A stretch of DNA of 64,000 nucleotides from NCBI GenBank assembly GCA_963921195.1, contig OY992536.1, positions 174,848,995 through 174,912,994 on the forward strand, in the 5' to 3' direction. This stretch comes from Pegoplata infirma (lineage: Eukaryota > Arthropoda > Insecta > Diptera > Anthomyiidae). Shown in pieces: positions 1-11,257 of the stretch; the first letter of the stretch is position 1; each line of letters begins with the position of its first letter. Both the position numbers and the translations under genes were made by a program. Under the pieces are notes generated by a model. It did not search any database. It had not been told where the DNA came from and saw only the letters and a list, made by a program, of their open reading frames with translations.

Positions 1-287
1 AACAAATTGCAATTACTACAAAAAAGTTTCCAATGTATTAGCGCCCACTGTATGAGAACCAGTGTATTTTTTTGGTGCGGCAAAGTGAAAATTTTGTGTA
101 TTACGAACTCTTTTCTTTAAAAGGTTTTGATTGATATGTTTTTTTTTTTTTAATAATTTTGAGGTTTTACGGATAAAAAAAATACGTACATCTGACTACA
201 AGAAAAATATTTTTATGTTTTAAGGGATGGTGCTTTTAAGATGTTTAATTTTTAATTGGTTTTCTATTGTTTAAACCTTAAAAAGTC
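1..287. other. AT-rich sequence, no gene seen
   Basis: Homopolymer A/T runs and stop-rich frames on both strands. I see no repeat structure or coding signal here. Confidence 0.6.
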
Positions 288-468
288 TTAGCGTCGAACC
301 AGAATCAAATGCGTAGCGCAAGACGTAAAAAAAAAACAAAAACAAACACATCAAATTTGAAATTTTTACGTCCGTTTGATTTAGGTAACTCACATTTAAA
401 TATTAGAAACGAAAAATTATTGGGCGTTACGCCTTACGCGACGTAATTTGATTCAGGTTGGACGCTTA
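288..468. mobile_element. Small foldback MITE (TTAGCGTCGAACCAGAATC ends)
   Basis: The left arm (TTAGCGTCGAACCAGAATCA, then GCGTAGCGCAAGACGTAA) is mirrored at 425-468 as a segment ending TTGATTCAGGTTGGACGCTTAA. The arms are imperfect, about 45 bp each, around an AT-rich middle. There is no coding capacity. The length and symmetry fit a non-autonomous DNA transposon. The superfamily is not assignable because I see no clear target duplication. Confidence 0.6.
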
Positions 469-1523
469 AATATATGTTTAATGCTCCATACATTTTTGGC
501 TATAATTTATATCTTCCCCTAAATATAAAGTTAGACCACTTCAGTTTTATTTTCAGTAATAAGACGAAAAAAAAACTTTAATAACTTCACTTGAGACAAT
601 TTGCACAAAGTTGGACAATTAATGCAATCGTAGAATTTGTGCAGAAAAAAACAACATTGTAAAATTCGTGTTTCCTTTTTCTACACATTAAATGTCTGCT
701 TTCTAATGGCACTTAAAGTTACTAATGAACTTAAAGTAATGCAGCCACTTTAGTCAACTATTGTGGTTGTCGTTGTTGTGAATGATGATGCTGATAATTC
801 TGTTGATGATGATCAACGTCATCATCATCAAAATAACATTGTTATAACAGTTGATGACGATGATGACAGGGATGACTTTTTCTCATCATGGTTTTGATTA
901 TGTGGTGGTTTGGTTGATACGGGTGTTGTTGCTTTTTTAGTTGCTATTGCAGTTGCCATCATCTAGTATTGCATAGAAAAGAAAACAACACACCAACTAC
1001 ATTTTTCACAGTTGATGTTTCCTTTTTGCCAAATGTAATGATTCTAATTTCTATGATAAGCATGATGATGTTTTGTCTTGGCAAAGATGTACCAGATGCC
1101 ATGGGTGATGATGTTATTTTACTAACATGCATTTACATACACATACACAACTTAAATATACAAACACTCTAACCTAATACAATACAATGGGGTAGAATCT
1201 AAACATTTTGGAAATACTATTATTTAACTTTTATATGAGTGAAAAAATATGTGAGTGTTAATTCGGCTGTGAAGAACTCAATACGGTTTTTGCACATACT
1301 TTTTTGAAGAAGAACTTGTCATCAGAAAATTTGTATCAAATCCTCTTCTCGATATATAGGCAATTTCATTCTTGGTGGACCAAGCCCTCAAAACCAACAA
1401 TTTTTTTAATATAAGTTAGTCGTACTTGTTCTTATTCGAATTCCCAATAACTTAACTTTTGCAAGTAGACAAGACATTACAAGGAAGTTCAAAATGTCTT
1501 TTTCTTGGTTTTATCCTTATAAA
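469..1523. other. Gene-free stretch with GAT/CAT trinucleotide run
   Basis: AT-rich with no supportable gene. Around 775-870 there is a cluster of GATGATGAT and CATCATCAT runs that can partly pair with each other. A 67-codon open frame at 969-1172 has no recognisable motif and I do not call it. Confidence 0.5.
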
Positions 1524-1525
1524 TA

Positions 1526-2546
1526 CAGGGTGATTCAGTCACTACCCGCCGAATTTTACTAGCGTATTCCTTGGCTCATTTCATGAAAATGTGTCCATTA
1601 CATACCATCCCCGAAAATGCAAGTGTGCGAAATGGCAGCGGTTTGAAAATTTTCGGATTGGTTGGCGGGCGGTAGTAGGGTAAAATTGCTAACTTCTCTT
1701 TTCTTGTTTTTGGGCTTGTTTGAAAGTTTTTTGGGAGACCTTTAAGAATCAATCACAAAAAAATTTAAAAAAAGTGAAATCGTCGAGATACAGAGCTTTT
1801 AAAAATAAAATTTGAAAAAAAGATATAAGAATTTGTACATAACCTCAATTTGCTCAGCCAGATGGCAGGTAACTTATGTTTTTCCCCCCTTGAAAGATAG
1901 CCCTACCTCTTACCTTTCCAAATTGCCCTGAATGAAGCCCAGAGGTCATTCTGTTCTAAAGTTATGACCAAATGACTGAAATGCAAACAATTTTTTTTGG
2001 GTTTGGAGGCGAAATAACAGCACACATTCATTTGTTTTCGTAAACTAACAAGTTTAAGATCTTATTTTATAACAATTTTTGACCGTCAGATGTTCATAAC
2101 CTTGGAACGGTAAGACATATGGGCTTCTTCTAAGACATTTTGGAAAGGTAAGAGGTAGGGCTATCTTTCAAGGAAAAAAAAAACAAAAGTTACCTGCCAT
2201 CTGGCTGAGCAAATTGAGGTTATGTGCAAATTCTTATATCTGTTTTAAATTTTATTTTTAAAAGCTCTGTATCTTGACGATTTCACTTTTTTTAATTTTT
2301 TTGTCATTGATTCTGAAAGGTCTCCCAAAGAACTTTCCAACAAACCCAAAAACAAAAAAATCAGGCCCTTGATTCAGAAGTTATCAATTTTACCCTACTA
2401 CCCTCCGACCACCAATCCGAAAATTTTCAAACCGCTGCCATTTCGCACACTTGCATTTTCGGGGATGGTCGTAATGGACGTATTTTCATGAATTGAGCCA
2501 AGGAATACGCTGGTAAAATTCGGCGGGTCGTGACTGAATCACCCTG
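1526..2546. mobile_element. 1.02 kb foldback element, CAGGGTGATTCAGTCAC ends, TA duplication
   Basis: The two halves are near-complete reverse complements. The left end CAGGGTGATTCAGTCAC is answered by GTGACTGAATCACCCTG, and internal blocks such as TGGCAGCGGTTTGAAAATT and CCAGATGGCAGGTAAC are mirrored. TA dinucleotides flank both ends (1524-1525, 2547-2548), as in Tc1/mariner-type insertions. The arms are about 500 bp each with the centre near 2040. There is no transposase. It is a large non-autonomous foldback. Confidence 0.85.
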
Positions 2547-2657
2547 TATATGAAATTTTCTATAAATTCAAGTTCAAAGCAGATATGTCAAGTAGATACT
2601 TTAATTAAGAGAAACTGGGTCCAAAATCCATTAAGATAATTATATTTTCTGCCCCCA
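2547..2657. other. Spacer between two foldbacks
   Basis: About 110 bp of AT-rich host sequence. Its last five bases, CCCCA (2653-2657), are the left target duplication of the next element. Confidence 0.6.
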
Positions 2658-3698
2658 CACAGTGGGGAAAAATGGACTTTTTTTGTCCAATTTTGCCTAC
2701 AGGTCGCAATTCTTAACCGATTTTGATTTTTCTTATTTTGTATTTTAGCTAATAAAATTCCGCATCGATCTGTCATGGTTGATTTTTGAAAAAAAAATTT
2801 TGGATTACTTTTTATATTTTCCTAAAGTTCAGAAAATTTTCATTTTTTCAGTTTTTTTGCAATAAAAAATGTATTAGGCATGGGACGAATATGCTTTATG
2901 GACTAAATTAAAGGTATTGGAACCCCTTATCAACGACTTGATTAGTATTTAAAAATATATTATTATTTTGGTTTTTATAACCAGACAAAAATTCAAGGAT
3001 TTTCACTTTTAAAAGCCTATATCTTTAAAAATAATGTACCAATTTCAATGAAATCTTTTTTAGATTAAAGCTTATGTTTTGCTTAGTCATAATTGGTACA
3101 CAAAATTTTTTGAAACAAATATTTTATTTTTTTGATTAAATTTTACCTTATGATTTTTGGAATTTCAAAATTATTTTTTAGTCTGTTTAAAAAAAAAAAA
3201 GTTGTTACATTGTAAATTCGAAAAAAAGAGTTAAACAATTTTGCAAAAATACTTTATATACCAATAATGGTTGAGAAAATGATAAGCTTTAATTTAAAAA
3301 AAAATTCATTGAAATTGGTACATTATTTAAAATGATATAGGTACTTAAAAGTGAACATTTTTAAGTTTTCAGATGATTATAAAAACCAAAATAATAATAA
3401 ATTAACAAATGCTATTAATGTCATTTATAAGGGGTTCAAATACCTTTAATTTTGTCCATACAGCTTATTCGCCCCCTGCCTATTACATTTTTTAGAGAAA
3501 AAATTCTAAAAAAAATAATATTTTCTGAACTTTAAAAAAAATATTCAAATAAAACAAAAATGATTTTTAGAAATCCACCATGACAGACCGATGAGGAATT
3601 TTATTAGCTAAATTTCAAAAAAAGAAAACCTAAAATCGGTTATGAATTGCGACCTGTAGTCAAAATCGGACAAAAAAAGTCCATTTTTCCCCACTGTG
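2658..3698. mobile_element. Transib-like foldback with CACAGTG ends and 5-bp CCCCA duplication
   Basis: Seen: the element begins CACAGTGGGGAAAAATGGAC and ends with the exact complement GTCCATTTTTCCCCACTGTG. The five bases before it (2653-2657) and after it (3699-3703) are both CCCCA. Inner blocks such as TTGGTTTTTATAA and CCAATTTCAATGAA are mirrored, so the arms are about 500 bp each. Known: Transib transposons have TIRs starting CACWRTG and make 5-bp, often GC-rich, duplications. The heptamer CACAGTG is also the V(D)J signal heptamer. Inferred: this is a non-autonomous Transib relative. It has no coding region. Confidence 0.75.
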
Positions 3699-4118
3699 CC
3701 CCAGTTCACAGTGGTAAATTCCGCCCAAAACCTTATAACTTCTTTAATTTTTTATGTTAACATATAAAATGTTGGTGGTAGGTTAAGAATATTATAAAAA
3801 ACCAATTTCGCAAAAAAAAAATCCGCGGAATTTTTGTTTTCCGCGAATTTTTTTTTTTTTCTCAAAAAGGTTTTTTTTTTGCTTTCCAAGTTTTGTACTA
3901 CTATTTTTTATAAATCTTTTTTTTTAGATTTATTTTCACCACCACTGTTTAATTGACCCAAGCACAAGAAATTACCAAAATGCATATGACATGAAAAAAT
4001 AATGCTTAGTTTTCAAAATATATCAATTTCAAGGCAATTTTTTTTTTTAAATTTTATAGCCTACTTTGATTTCAAAGTTAGAAATGACAACTTTTTATTT
4101 AAAAATAAATTAATACAA
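3699..4118. other. Gene-free stretch with a second CACAGTGG start
   Basis: Directly after the CCCCA duplication there is another CACAGTGGTAAATTCC (3707). A possible partner ACCACTGT lies near 3941-3948, but the inner sequence is not mirrored and no duplication is seen, so I do not call an element. The rest is AT-rich without genes. Confidence 0.4.
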
Positions 4119-7100
4119 CACGGTGAGTGAGCCTCAGCGATGTTCAGGTTGAACTTTAGTGTCGACGAAAAGTGTAAGCGCAGTTCGATTTCTACAAGAT
4201 TAAATATCACAAAACTGTTAACAGCGAAATCGTAGCTGCTCGCATTCGCGAGATAACGCGTAATTAGTGTTTTTGTATTTTTTAAAATTTCGACATTGAA
4301 GTTTTTTAAATATTTTCAAAAACTGAGTATGCAGTTTTAATTGTACTTATTTAAAGGTCACAAAACAGTAAACATCAAAATCCTATCTTCCTTAGTTTGC
4401 GAGAAATCGCGAAATTAATTTTTTTGCTGTTTTTGTTTTCGTCTTTTATCTTTAGATAGGTTTCTTTAAAATTTCGTAAAAATATGGTATGCAGTTTAAC
4501 TTATGGTTGATCAAAGGTAACACAGCTGTTTACATCGAAATTGTAGGAGTAAAATTTCGCGAGATATCGCATAATTATATAATTTTTTTTTATTTTTTTT
4601 TTAAACTTTAAACCCGGTTCTGTGGTATGCAGTTTGATTTGAGCATGTTATAGCTGCTCAATTTCGCTAGAAATAGTGAAAAACAGCTGTTTGGGCATAT
4701 TTCTTGTTGTGATTAATAAAATAAGTTTCTTTAACATTGTTGAAAAACACGAAATACAGTTTGATTTGCTATTGATAAAAGGTGATAAGGCTGTTAACAT
4801 ATAAATTCTAGCTGCTCAATTCTTTGAGATATCGCTAAAACACTCGCTAAACTACTTTTTATTCATTACTTTGTGTTATTTTTGGTCTGTAAGAACATTT
4901 TCTTCAATTAACTACAAAAATGTAGTATGCAGTTTGAATTCGAGGTTATTAAAGTTGACAAAACTGCAAGCATAAAAATTATAGATGATCAATTTCCCGC
5001 GAAATTGCAAAATTATTGTTCAAGCTTTTATATTAATTAATTTTTTTTTTCTTTAGTGTCTAAAATAAAGGTAAAAAAATCAAGAAACGGCAAATATATT
5101 GTATGCAGTTTAAATTTTATGTTGTTAAAGGTGGTAAAACTGCTCAAATCAATATCTTAAATGCTAATATACGCGAAAAATTATTTTTGTTCAAATTTTT
5201 GAGTTTTGCGATTTTGCGCGAAATTGAGAAGATATGATTTCGATGTTAACTGTTTTGCGACCTGTAAATAAATACAATTAAATCTGCATATTCAGTTCTT
5301 GAAGATATTAAAAAAGCTTCATTGTCAAATTTTTAGATACCCGAGTAAAAATAATTAGATATAATTATATCTAACAAGATATGATTGTATATGTTCATAT
5401 CTTATACAAGATCAAATTATATATGACCAGATATGTTAGATCTGCTGCTATATATAACGATATCTTGTATCATATCTCGTTATGTCTTGTGTCATATATG
5501 TCACTAAAGCAAGATTTATATCCATATCAAATACAAACTTAGTCAAACTTTTTTGGAATTCGATTTTAAATGAACACCCCCTATTTTTAAAATTATTGTA
5601 ATTTTTTATTTGTTTTGATACCAAATGAGAACAAAATAAAAAATGTAAATACAAAGAAAAAATATAATTCGAATTTTCTGTCAAATAAAAAAAACATTAT
5701 TTTTTATTTCGTAAAAAAAATTCTTTCAAAACATGGAAAAATCAATTTGAATCGAACTTTATAATGTTTTTAATGTTGATGTAAGTATTTTGGCGAAAAG
5801 CCCAAAAATTTAAAAATAATACATATTTTTTTTTTCCTAATTTGCAGATTTTTTTTTGAAATTTTGATGATGAAGATGAGCTAGCCTAAAAAATTCTCCC
5901 TGAAATCAGAATATTACAAATAGATGCGGTTGTTTCAAATGGATGTGGATGTGGTTGTTTCAAATTTAATATTATAAAGTGTTATTATTTTATTTAATAT
6001 CCGCAGTTATTGCTTATATAGGGTTGTTTTTTTAAATTCCAAAGGATTCGGATTTTGGGGTATTTAATGTGTAAAGGCTCATTTAGTCTTGATGATGTTC
6101 AAGATTTTGGGTATTTTCAAGACAAACAACACCTGGAACTGTAAATAAGCACTGAAAATGCTTACTGTAAGTACTAATCTTTTTTTTTAACTTTTCAATC
6201 AACATTATCCCCCGGATAATCACGTAAAATGAAAACGATTGAAGATGATAAACTATATATCGTTTAAAAGGGGAAATTTTAAAGTTTTTTTTCATTATAT
6301 TTTATTAAAGAGTGTTGTCTTCTCCAGAAACATTAAAAAATTTGGAAACATTTTATTTAGTTAAGGAGAAACAAGACTCTAAAAATCGATGATAGTCAAC
6401 TATAGTTTTACGCGATCACAGTCAAGTGTTAACTATTATAATTTGGTTAACTTCAAACAATAATTTTGAAATTATAGAAATTAAAATAGAAAAAAACAAT
6501 GATAAAGTTACTTGAAAAGTTAAAAAAGAAGGTATTATGTACACATTAATTATTCATTATTATTCTCATACTAAAACATCACTTTACCTCAAGACTTAAT
6601 GAGCTTTAAGATTTTAGAAATCTCTTTAATTCATAATTTTGGTAGTTAAATTTTTGCTACTAATCCTTTTTTTATTATATGTATTTGTATTATATATGTT
6701 AACTTTATTATAATTAATAGTACTCAATAAAATTTAATTATTAAAATTTTAAATAAAATGTGATTATTATTTCTTCTTAAAAATACAAATCTTTTAAAAA
6801 TCAATGTTATTTCCATGTGCTAAAATATCAATTCTTATCAAGTCTGATCTCATAAGATCAGAATATATATGGGACAAATGTCGGATCCAACGAGATCTAA
6901 ATTGATCAGTTTGTATCAGAAGTGATCTAAACTGATATAATTAGATCAGGTCAAATTCCGGATCTGAAAAGATCTGATCATATATTTGTCCAGATATAAA
7001 AAGATATTGTGCAATATCAAAATTTTTACTCGGGTAATACAAAAACACTAATTTCGCGATATCCCGCGAATGCGTGCAGCTACGATTTCGCTGTTAACAG

Positions 7101-7191
7101 TTCTGTGACATTTAATCAAATAGAAATCGAACGCGTTTACACTTTTCGTCGACACTAAAGTTGAACCTAAACATCGCTGAAGCTCACCGTG
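4119..7191. mobile_element. CACGGTG-ended foldback (copy 1), split by a CCCGAG element
   Basis: Ends CACGGTGAG...CTCACCGTG with long mirrored arms (TTTAGTGTCGACGAAAAGTG on the left, its complement on the right). The left part (4119-5200) holds about seven degenerate ~150-190 bp units. Each has TATGCAGTTT, CACAAAACTGTTAACATCG and a CGCGA..TCGCG dyad. From about 5210 the orientation flips and two units lead to the right end. Removing the nested element at 5340-7034 leaves about 1.38 kb, matching copy 2 at 33159-43722. No coding region. The ends resemble the Transib CACWRTG form (copy 2 has CACTGTG), but I see no 5-bp duplication. Confidence 0.8.
5340..7034. mobile_element. CCCGAG-family foldback A1 (nested, TA duplication)
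   Basis: Begins CCCGAGTAAAAAT and ends ATTTTTACTCGGG. It is flanked by TA on both sides (5338-5339, 7035-7036) and interrupts the right arm of the CACGGTG foldback exactly between blocks that are contiguous in the second copy. Subterminal DNA is rich in GATATGATC/AGATCTGATC-type motifs on both sides. About 1.7 kb, no coding capacity. Other copies at 26292, 33414 and 42680 show the same ends with different 2-bp flanks. Confidence 0.8.
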
Positions 7192-8405
7192 AAAAATACA
7201 CAACTTTGCTTCGTTATAAAACCTAAACTAGTCAGGGGATTTGCACAAAACTTTGTAGTTGCATGTTTTGAAGTGTTAGCTTCGGTTTTGGTCGATTTTT
7301 ACCTCTGTGCAGTGGTAGATTTTATGTTATTTTTTTTTAATAAGTTCAAAAAATGTCCAATATTTTTTGGTGTAGAATTGGTTGAAGAAGTCAGATTTGC
7401 ATTATATTTATCCATTTATGATCTGCAGAAAAATCAGTTCAAAATCAGCATTTTCAGATGCGTTGGACCACCCCAAGGAGCGAAATATTGTCCTACACTC
7501 AAAATATTTTGTAGGCAAAAACAAATGAAAAACATACTTAAAACCAGTGAATAAACAATTAAAAACCATCCCAGTAATTATTCATTTCTTTTAACAAACA
7601 TCAACATTTATTTTTTACTGTTGACAAAATTTTCTAAAATAAATAACATTAAACATTAAAAAATTACGTTTTTTTCACTCTTTTTTACCAACAAATTCGA
7701 AAAAAATAACCAACGAAAACATTAAAAATTAATGATAGTTCTGTTATTTTTACCAACAAATTTCAAAAAAATAACCTACGAAAACAATAAAAATTAATGA
7801 TTTCGTAGGTAATTTTTTTTTTATTGAAATATTTTTTTAAAAATTTTTTATAAAATTTTTGGGGAATCGATCCCTCAATCAACTACATTCTGGCCACACA
7901 CTCTACCCATCGTGCCAAAGTCACTTGATACAAACATGTTTTTATATTTCTATAAATAATTTTTTGATTTTTTTTTTCTACAAAAAAATAACTGACTTGT
8001 GTAGGTAAAAACTAATGATATTTCATTAAAAAATACCAACAATTAAAAAAAAAAAATACTTACACAAATCATTAAAAATCAGAAGAATAATCAGTAGTAT
8101 TTACTTACAGAACAAAAATAAATGACTTTAAAAATTAAATGTTAATGAAAGTCTTTATTTTTTAGTGTGTTATTTTTGAAACAAAAGTCTGAAGTAGTCA
8201 TTAATAAAAACTGAACATCAAACAAATGTTTTTTTCTTTTAAAAACGACTAAACGGAAAACTTTTTAAATAAACTACAAACAGTTAATGACATAATTTTT
8301 TGAGTGTAAAAAATACCGGCATTATTTTTATCTCATCTAAATCCTTCAAAAAATGATGATACCTGCGAAGCAAATTTTCAAAATTAGCTCCAACATGTAT
8401 AGACC
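7192..8405. other. Gene-free, AT-rich; degenerate direct repeat
   Basis: A 121-codon open frame (7189-7554) starts inside the foldback end and has no recognisable domain, so I do not call it. At 7685-7800 a ~55 bp segment (ACCAACAAATT..AAAAAATAACC..ACGAAAAC) occurs twice in tandem and is partly mirrored by GATTTCGTAGGTAATT just after. A tRNA-like block is listed separately. Confidence 0.45.
7860..7925 (-). repeat. tRNA-like (Pol III A/B box) relic, possible SINE head
   Basis: On the minus strand the order is TGGCACGATGGG (A-box like, one mismatch to TRGCNNARYNGG), about 32 bases, then GGATCGATTCC (B-box like, one mismatch to GGTTCGANTCC) inside a GGG..CCC T-arm. The spacing suits a tRNA or tRNA-derived SINE. 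I could not fold a convincing acceptor stem, so a degraded SINE head is more likely than a working tRNA. AT-rich sequence follows. Confidence 0.35.
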
Positions 8406-10015
8406 CATGCGCGGGTACAAGGGGGGGGAAAAAGGGGAAATTTCCCCCCCCAGACCAAATTTTGAAAAGAAAAAAAAGAAGAAAGAAAAGAAAAAAAAAA
8501 GAAAAAAAAAGAAAAAAAAGGAAAGAAAAGAAAAAGAAGAAAAAAAAGAAAGAAGGAAATTTTCTAAAAAAATTTCCGAAGAAAAAAAATCTTATTTATA
8601 GGAAAGAGGTCGCAGAAGAATTTTTCTATGGGAAAAAGGTCTCAGAATTTCAGAAATTGAGACTTATTTTAAGGAAAAAGGTCTCAGAATATGAGTCTTT
8701 TTTAAAAAGAAAAAAGTCTCAAAGTCTGTGACTTTTAATTGTTGAAAAATTGTCTAAGTTGAAACTTACTGAATTGGTAGAAGCTCGCAGAATCTGAAAC
8801 TTTTTCTACGGGAAAAAGGTCTTAGAATCGAAGACTTTTTTTAGGAATAATGTCTCAGAATCTCAGAAAAATGTCTCAGAATCTCAGACTTTTTCTATAG
8901 GAAACAGGTCTCAGATTCTATGACCTTTCTATAAGAAAAAAGGTCTTAAAGTCTGACACGTCAAGTGTCTTAGAATAGGAAAAGATTTTAGAATCAGAAA
9001 AAGGTCTCAGAATCTTTTCTTCTTTAAAGAAAAAAATTACTAGAATTTTAATTTTAGTAATTAATTATTTTTTTCTATATAAGAAAAAGCTCTCAGAACT
9101 TAAGACATTTTCTTTAGGAAAAAGTTCTGAGAATCTGAGCCTTTGTCTTTAGGAATAAAACATCAGAGTTTAAAACTTTTTCTTTAGGAAAAAGGTCTTA
9201 GAATCTGAGACTTTTTCTATTGGAAAAAGGTCGAAGAATCTAAGACTTTTTCTATAGAAAAAAGGTCTCAGAATCTAAAATACTGAAAAACAATACGAAA
9301 CAAATCTAATAATCAGACACCCCTCTGTAGGAAAAATTTCTCAATAATGCTTTAAAATACGAGACTTTTTCTATAGTAAAATGTCTCAGAATCTGAGACT
9401 TTTTCTGTAAACAAAAAAATCTTAGAATCTGAAAATTTTTCTTTACGAAAAAAATCTCAGATTATGAGACATTTTTCGTAAAGAAGAAGTTTTATATTCT
9501 GAGACATTTTCCCTTAAAAAAACGTTCACGAAAAATGTCTCAAAATCTGATATTTTCTATGTAGAAAGGAATTTTTCGTAAAGAAGAAGTTTTATATTCT
9601 GAGACATTTTCCCTTAAAAAAACTTTCACGAAAAATGTCTCAAAATCTGATATTTTCTATGTAGAAAGGATTTCTTTTATTATTTTTCTGTACGAAAAAA
9701 GTCTCAGATTCTGAGACATTTTTCGTAAAAAAGAAGTCTTATATTCTGAGATTTCTTTTAAAAATCTGAAAATTTTTCAATAGGAACGAAAAAGTCTCAG
9801 ATTCTGACACATTTTTCGTAAAGAAAAGTCTTATATTTTGAGACATTTTCCCTTTAAAAAATAGTTTTTTCACGAAAAATGTCTCCACATCACTTTTTTG
9901 AAAAAAAAACGTATCCCTTTTTTAGCTCGTCAACATAGGTGAATTAATGATTTTTTTTTCGAAGTAAAAAAAAAAAAAATTCCCCCCCCAAACCCAAAAG
10001 CTGTACCCGCCACTG
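8406..10015. mobile_element. hAT-like non-autonomous element filled with minisatellite
   Basis: The left end CATGCGCGGGTACAAGGGGG pairs with a right end that reads, complemented, CAGTGGCGGGTACAGC followed by a G-rich run. ATAGACC is found immediately outside both ends (8399-8405, 10016-10022), fitting a 7-8 bp duplication. CAGTGGCGG..-type ends are common in hAT transposons. Almost the whole 1.6 kb interior is the TCTCAGA minisatellite after a purine-rich AAAAGAAAG tract (8464-8560). The two overlapping lysine-rich open frames there are low-complexity artefacts. Confidence 0.65.
8600..9890. repeat. TCTCAGA minisatellite array, degenerate
   Basis: Tandem ~35 bp units of the form AAAAAGTCTCAGATTCTGAGAC followed by TTTTTCTATAG, heavily mutated. 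An ~85 bp block around 9480-9580 is repeated almost exactly at about 9567-9668, a recent local duplication. The same unit recurs at 20.05-21.2, 22.3-22.9, 23.4-24.7, 48.95-49.2, 50.3-50.5 and 56.3-56.5 kb. Confidence 0.8.
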
Positions 10016-10375
10016 ATAGACCACATGGAAAATGTTATACTTCTTCTATCTAAAAAAGTTAAAAAATTAAAATAGGTTGAAAAGTTTCTGAACTACACGA
10101 GATTTAGTGAGAAAAGTCCCAAAATAACGTTTTTTGATAATAACTCTAATATTTAAGGGTGTCTGGCAAGTTTAATGGGCATTTTTGTGATCTTAAGTAG
10201 GTTTTACATTGTCACACTTTGTATAATGTATTTTGTATAATTATAATTATAACTTTTTTTGAAATGTATAACGTAAAAGAAAATTTTTTGAAATTTTTCA
10301 AAACATAATAGTACTTTGCTTTCGACTTTTTATTTTGTTGTGTTTATTTATAATTAAAATCAAAATAAAACAAAT
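10016..10375. other. Gene-free AT-rich stretch
   Basis: It begins with the right ATAGACC duplication of the preceding hAT-like element. I see nothing else recognisable. Confidence 0.5.
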
Positions 10376-11257
10376 AAGAAAGTTATTGTCCGTCAAGACC
10401 GACCATATGATACCCTACACCAGTGTTTTCCGGAAAATGGGTCCCAAGCCCAAACATGGACCGAATAGATCTGTTTTTTGTTAGATCTTTATTTAGTGTA
10501 GAAAACACACACAGATCAAATTTTAGTGGAATTGGCTTATTTTTTTTTTGTTAATAGACCGATTTAACTGAATATCGGTCAAAATTTATATAAGGGGGAC
10601 TTAGTCAAAATATGGTCCATTTATATTCCGATTTGATTAGGTAACTAATATATATATATATATATATTTCCTTTTATTTATATAAATTAAATGACAGTAT
10701 AAATATCTTTAAAGTATATAAAAGTTCATGTTGAACATAGGGCGTCAGGTAACTAAAGTACACGTTTAACACCTAAAAATAAATGTTTATCAAATATTTC
10801 CATTTTTATGAATTTTGAGGGAATTATGTGAATATCGGAAAGGCGGTTTGTATGGGGACTTCCAGAAGGACTGATCTGATTCCTATGAAATTTGGAATGA
10901 TGGTTCGTGCATTCAAATTTTATTACCTGCTAAATTTTAAAGCGATATCTATTATAATACGGTCATTAAAGTCATTAAGCCGAATCCAAAGGGGGCGTTT
11001 GTATGGGGGCTAGGTCTTAACATTGACAGATGCTTAAGTTTAAAATTTCAAGTCAATTGATTGAAATTGCGACCTGTATCGTGCTTAAACCGATAGATGG
11101 ACAGACTGACGGACGGAAGGACGGACATCGCTAATCGACTCAAAAGTAATTCTGAGCCGATTGGTATACTTGAAGGTATGTCTAGAACCAATATTTCGGT
11201 ATTTAGAAACATCAGCACAAACTCAATATACCCCTGTACCACATAGTGTAAGGTATA
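10376..11257 (-). mobile_element. DINE-1/INE-1-like element
   Basis: Read on the minus strand it starts TATACCTTACACTATGTGG, has a second GGGTATATTGAG block (sub-terminal inverted pair), then a GATGTCCGTCCTTCCGTCCG microsatellite near 11100-11125. It ends in a ...GGTATCATATGGTCGG hairpin region and AACTTTCTTA. This order matches DINE-1 elements, the non-autonomous Helentron relatives common in flies. A (TA)n run lies at about 10650-10668. The copy is old and lacks clean ends. Confidence 0.65.

Noticed and set aside
3707..3948. Second Transib-like element starting CACAGTGGTAAATTCC
   Set aside because: The candidate right end matches only eight bases, inner sequence is not mirrored and there is no 5-bp duplication.
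4119..7191. Firm Transib classification of the CAC(G/T)GTG foldbacks
   Set aside because: The heptamer is close to CACWRTG, but neither copy shows a 5-bp duplication (flanks TACAA/AAAAA and CTACA/TAGGG).
7189..7554. 121-codon open frame
   Set aside because: It begins inside a transposon end, has no recognisable motif and is AT-rich noise in composition.
8353..8731. Two overlapping Lys/Glu-rich open frames
   Set aside because: They translate an AAAAGAAAG purine tract and the minisatellite. There is no start context or domain.
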